Source: Geminicoccaceae bacterium (lineage in GTDB: Bacteria > Pseudomonadota > Alphaproteobacteria > Geminicoccales > Geminicoccaceae). From it: a DNA stretch of 64,000 nucleotides. A program made the position numbers and the translations under genes. This document shows, one piece after another, positions 62,812-64,000 of this stretch (within the stretch, counting starts at the first letter, position 1; each line of letters starts with the position of its first letter). The stretch is taken from the NCBI GenBank assembly GCA_020638465.1, contig JACKIM010000002.1, forward strand, positions 1,426,001 to 1,490,000. Direction: 5' to 3'. The notes beneath the pieces are model-generated. The model was not told the origin of the DNA. It did no database searches and worked only from the letters and a program-made list of their open reading frames with translations.

Positions 62812-63843
62812 TCAACGGCGGGCCATGTTGGCCGTGTCCGGCACGTCACCAGCCGCCGGTCGGCGGTCTGCCGACAGGATCGAGCGAAACTTGCGCCCCA
62901 GGAACTGCAGGAGAAAGCCCTGATACAGACTGTCCGGGTAGCGCCACAGACCCAGAGCAAGGAGCTTCACGAACGACCAATTCTGCCCCTGGTAGAGCGC
63001 GATGCGTGCCCGTGCCCAGAAACTGCTTATGGATGCCGTACGATGGAGCCTCGCCAGTTCGCCCGATGTCAGGCCCGAGTGACGGCTGCCGGCGGCGAAC
63101 ACCTTGTCTATGGCCGGATCGTCCGGGCGGATTTCGATACGCACCAGAGATGCCGTGGCACTCGACCTGCGCTGACGATAGTCAAGTACGGGCCTTTGCC
63201 CGAGGGTGGCGAAGTCACCGCGACAGGCCACACGGCACCAAAGCTCCCAATCCTCGCCCTGGGTGAGTTCCACATCAAATCCGCCGACTTCCCGGACGAC
63301 GTCGGTGCGCAGCGCGATCGTGCCGCCATTGACAATGGTATTGCGGCGGAGAAGCTGCGCCAGAGCCGGGCCGGTGCCGAAACCGGGCCGGTCACGGGCT
63401 TCCTCGCCCCGTATCAGCGCACCCTGCTCGTCGATCTTGTTGTGCCCGCCTACGACCGCCACAATGTTCGGCTTTCTTTCACAAGCCTCGACAAAAGCCT
63501 CCAGCGCATCGACAGCCATGATATCGTCGCCATCGACAAATACGACCAGAGGTGCATGAACGAGTTCGAGACCGATGTTACGGGCATGGCTCACGCCGAG
63601 ACAATCGCGCTCGACGACGGTCAGGCGTGGATCGCCGGAAAAGGAAGCGACGATCTCGCCGGATCGGTCGGTGGAACGGTCGAGGACGACAATCAGCTCG
63701 AAATTCCGGCATGACTGGTCGAACACGCTCTGGAGGGTTGCGCCAATGAAATTTTCGACATTGCGGGCGGCGATGACCACGGCGATTGCTGCTCCGCCGC
63801 TCCCCGCCTCGTGGATCCGGACCCTCGTCTTGACCGTATTCAC
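62812..63843 (-). CDS. family 2 glycosyltransferase
   Basis: GT-A fold enzyme, 343 aa. VVIAARNVENFIGATLQSVF, IVVLDRSTDRSGEIV, VSHARNIGLELVHAPLVVFV and the DGDD metal site follow the standard order; NTIVNGGTIALRTDVVREVGGFD and TQGEDWELWCRVA mark the acceptor side. The start is a GTG at 63843 with GGAGGG 7 bases upstream (63852-63857), better than the ATG at 63948. It is convergent with the previous glycosyltransferase and closes locus 2 within the window. Confidence 0.9.
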   Translation of the reverse strand: MNTVKTRVRIHEAGSGGAAIAVVIAARNVENFIGATLQSVFDQSCRNFELIVVLDRSTDRSGEIVASFSGDPRLTVVERDCLGVSHARNIGLELVHAPLVVFVDGDDIMAVDALEAFVEACERKPNIVAVVGGHNKIDEQGALIRGEEARDRPGFGTGPALAQLLRRNTIVNGGTIALRTDVVREVGGFDVELTQGEDWELWCRVACRGDFATLGQRPVLDYRQRRSSATASLVRIEIRPDDPAIDKVFAAGSRHSGLTSGELARLHRTASISSFWARARIALYQGQNWSFVKLLALGLWRYPDSLYQGFLLQFLGRKFRSILSADRRPAAGDVPDTANMARR

Positions 63844-64000
63844 GGTTGTCGCCCTCCAAAGCCATGTCGCACATGCCGAATTCTGCGACCCGTTAAGGTT
63901 AACGGCGCAATCGGAATCGGACCAGAGCCGATCGATACGCAGCGCCATCTCCTATGCCCTCGTCCCCGGCGTCCTTGGCCTGACCCTGGAAACCGGCAGC
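63746..64000 (+). CDS. possible secreted protein, partial, start uncertain
   Basis: A plus-strand frame open to the window edge encodes what looks like a signal peptide: a basic n-region, the hydrophobic TLVLTVFTVVALQ, and a cleavage-like AHA/EFC at about 63864. Sequence such as SAISYALVPGVLGLTLETGS follows. GC-rich third positions near the edge support coding. The ATG at 63746 has TGGAGGG 9 bases upstream, but this start and the ATG at 63773 lie antisense within the conserved N-terminus of the glycosyltransferase gene. A TTG at 63830 would nearly avoid that. No family is recognisable from 85 residues. Confidence 0.33.
   Translation, partial: MKFSTLRAAMTTAIAAPPLPASWIRTLVLTVFTVVALQSHVAHAEFCDPLRLTAQSESDQSRSIRSAISYALVPGVLGLTLETGS

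Overview
The window is a GC-rich, densely coded bacterial chromosome segment. Gene content points to Alphaproteobacteria: a coaX-rnj pair, a liu leucine-degradation operon, Liv-type transporters, and Wzx/Wzy exopolysaccharide loci with polyprenyl glycosylphosphotransferase and BY-kinase genes. A Rhodospirillales-like order is possible, but the sequence alone does not fix it. I saw no rRNA, tRNA, CRISPR array or prophage.

Layout. 0-3.6 kb: two Dpp/Opp-type permease genes (one cut by the window edge), a 26-bp perfect inverted repeat, and a GGDEF protein with a degenerate EAL domain. 3.9-7.8 kb: clpB with a strong terminator, then a luciferase-like flavin oxidoreductase. 7.8-18.2 kb: exopolysaccharide locus 1, with a Wzy/ligase-like protein, priming glycosylphosphotransferase, gmd, fcl, a WcaF-like acetyltransferase, Wzx, a sulfotransferase, a WcaE-like glycosyltransferase and a second Wzy-like protein. 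Most neighbours overlap by ATGA. 18.9-21.4 kb: a LuxR-type regulator split by an IS256-family element with perfect 33-bp ends and a 9-bp target duplication. An AT-rich divergent region and a 116-aa orphan follow. 22.2-26.5 kb: a glycosyltransferase, an acyl-CoA synthetase-like enzyme and an ABC exporter. 26.5-30.1 kb: a YihU-like dehydrogenase, a rare HisA-HisI-HisE fusion, a SYLF lipoprotein and an unknown protein.

31.2-39.0 kb: a leucine/isovalerate operon on the minus strand (liuA-liuB-VOC-liuD-liuE-liuC-SDR), studded with CTGYATRCAG palindromes. 39.1-47.3 kb: a DUF188 protein, then a racemase, LivFGMHJ transporter, GntR regulator, small lipoprotein and D-carbamoylase. The last group suggests uptake and hydrolysis of hydantoin-derived or N-carbamoyl amino acids. 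47.4-51.5 kb: an aminotransferase, a TfoX-N protein, coaX and rnj. 51.8-64 kb: exopolysaccharide locus 2, with an acyltransferase, Wzc/GumC-type BY-kinase, two sulfotransferases, four glycosyltransferase-type genes, Wzy and Wzx, plus the start of a possible secreted protein.

Together the two polysaccharide loci encode GDP-fucose synthesis, lipid-linked priming, assembly, flipping, polymerisation, acylation and three sulfotransferases. A sulfated, fucose-containing surface polysaccharide is the simplest reading. The most unusual single gene is the HisA-HisI-HisE fusion, which joins three consecutive steps of histidine synthesis in one chain.
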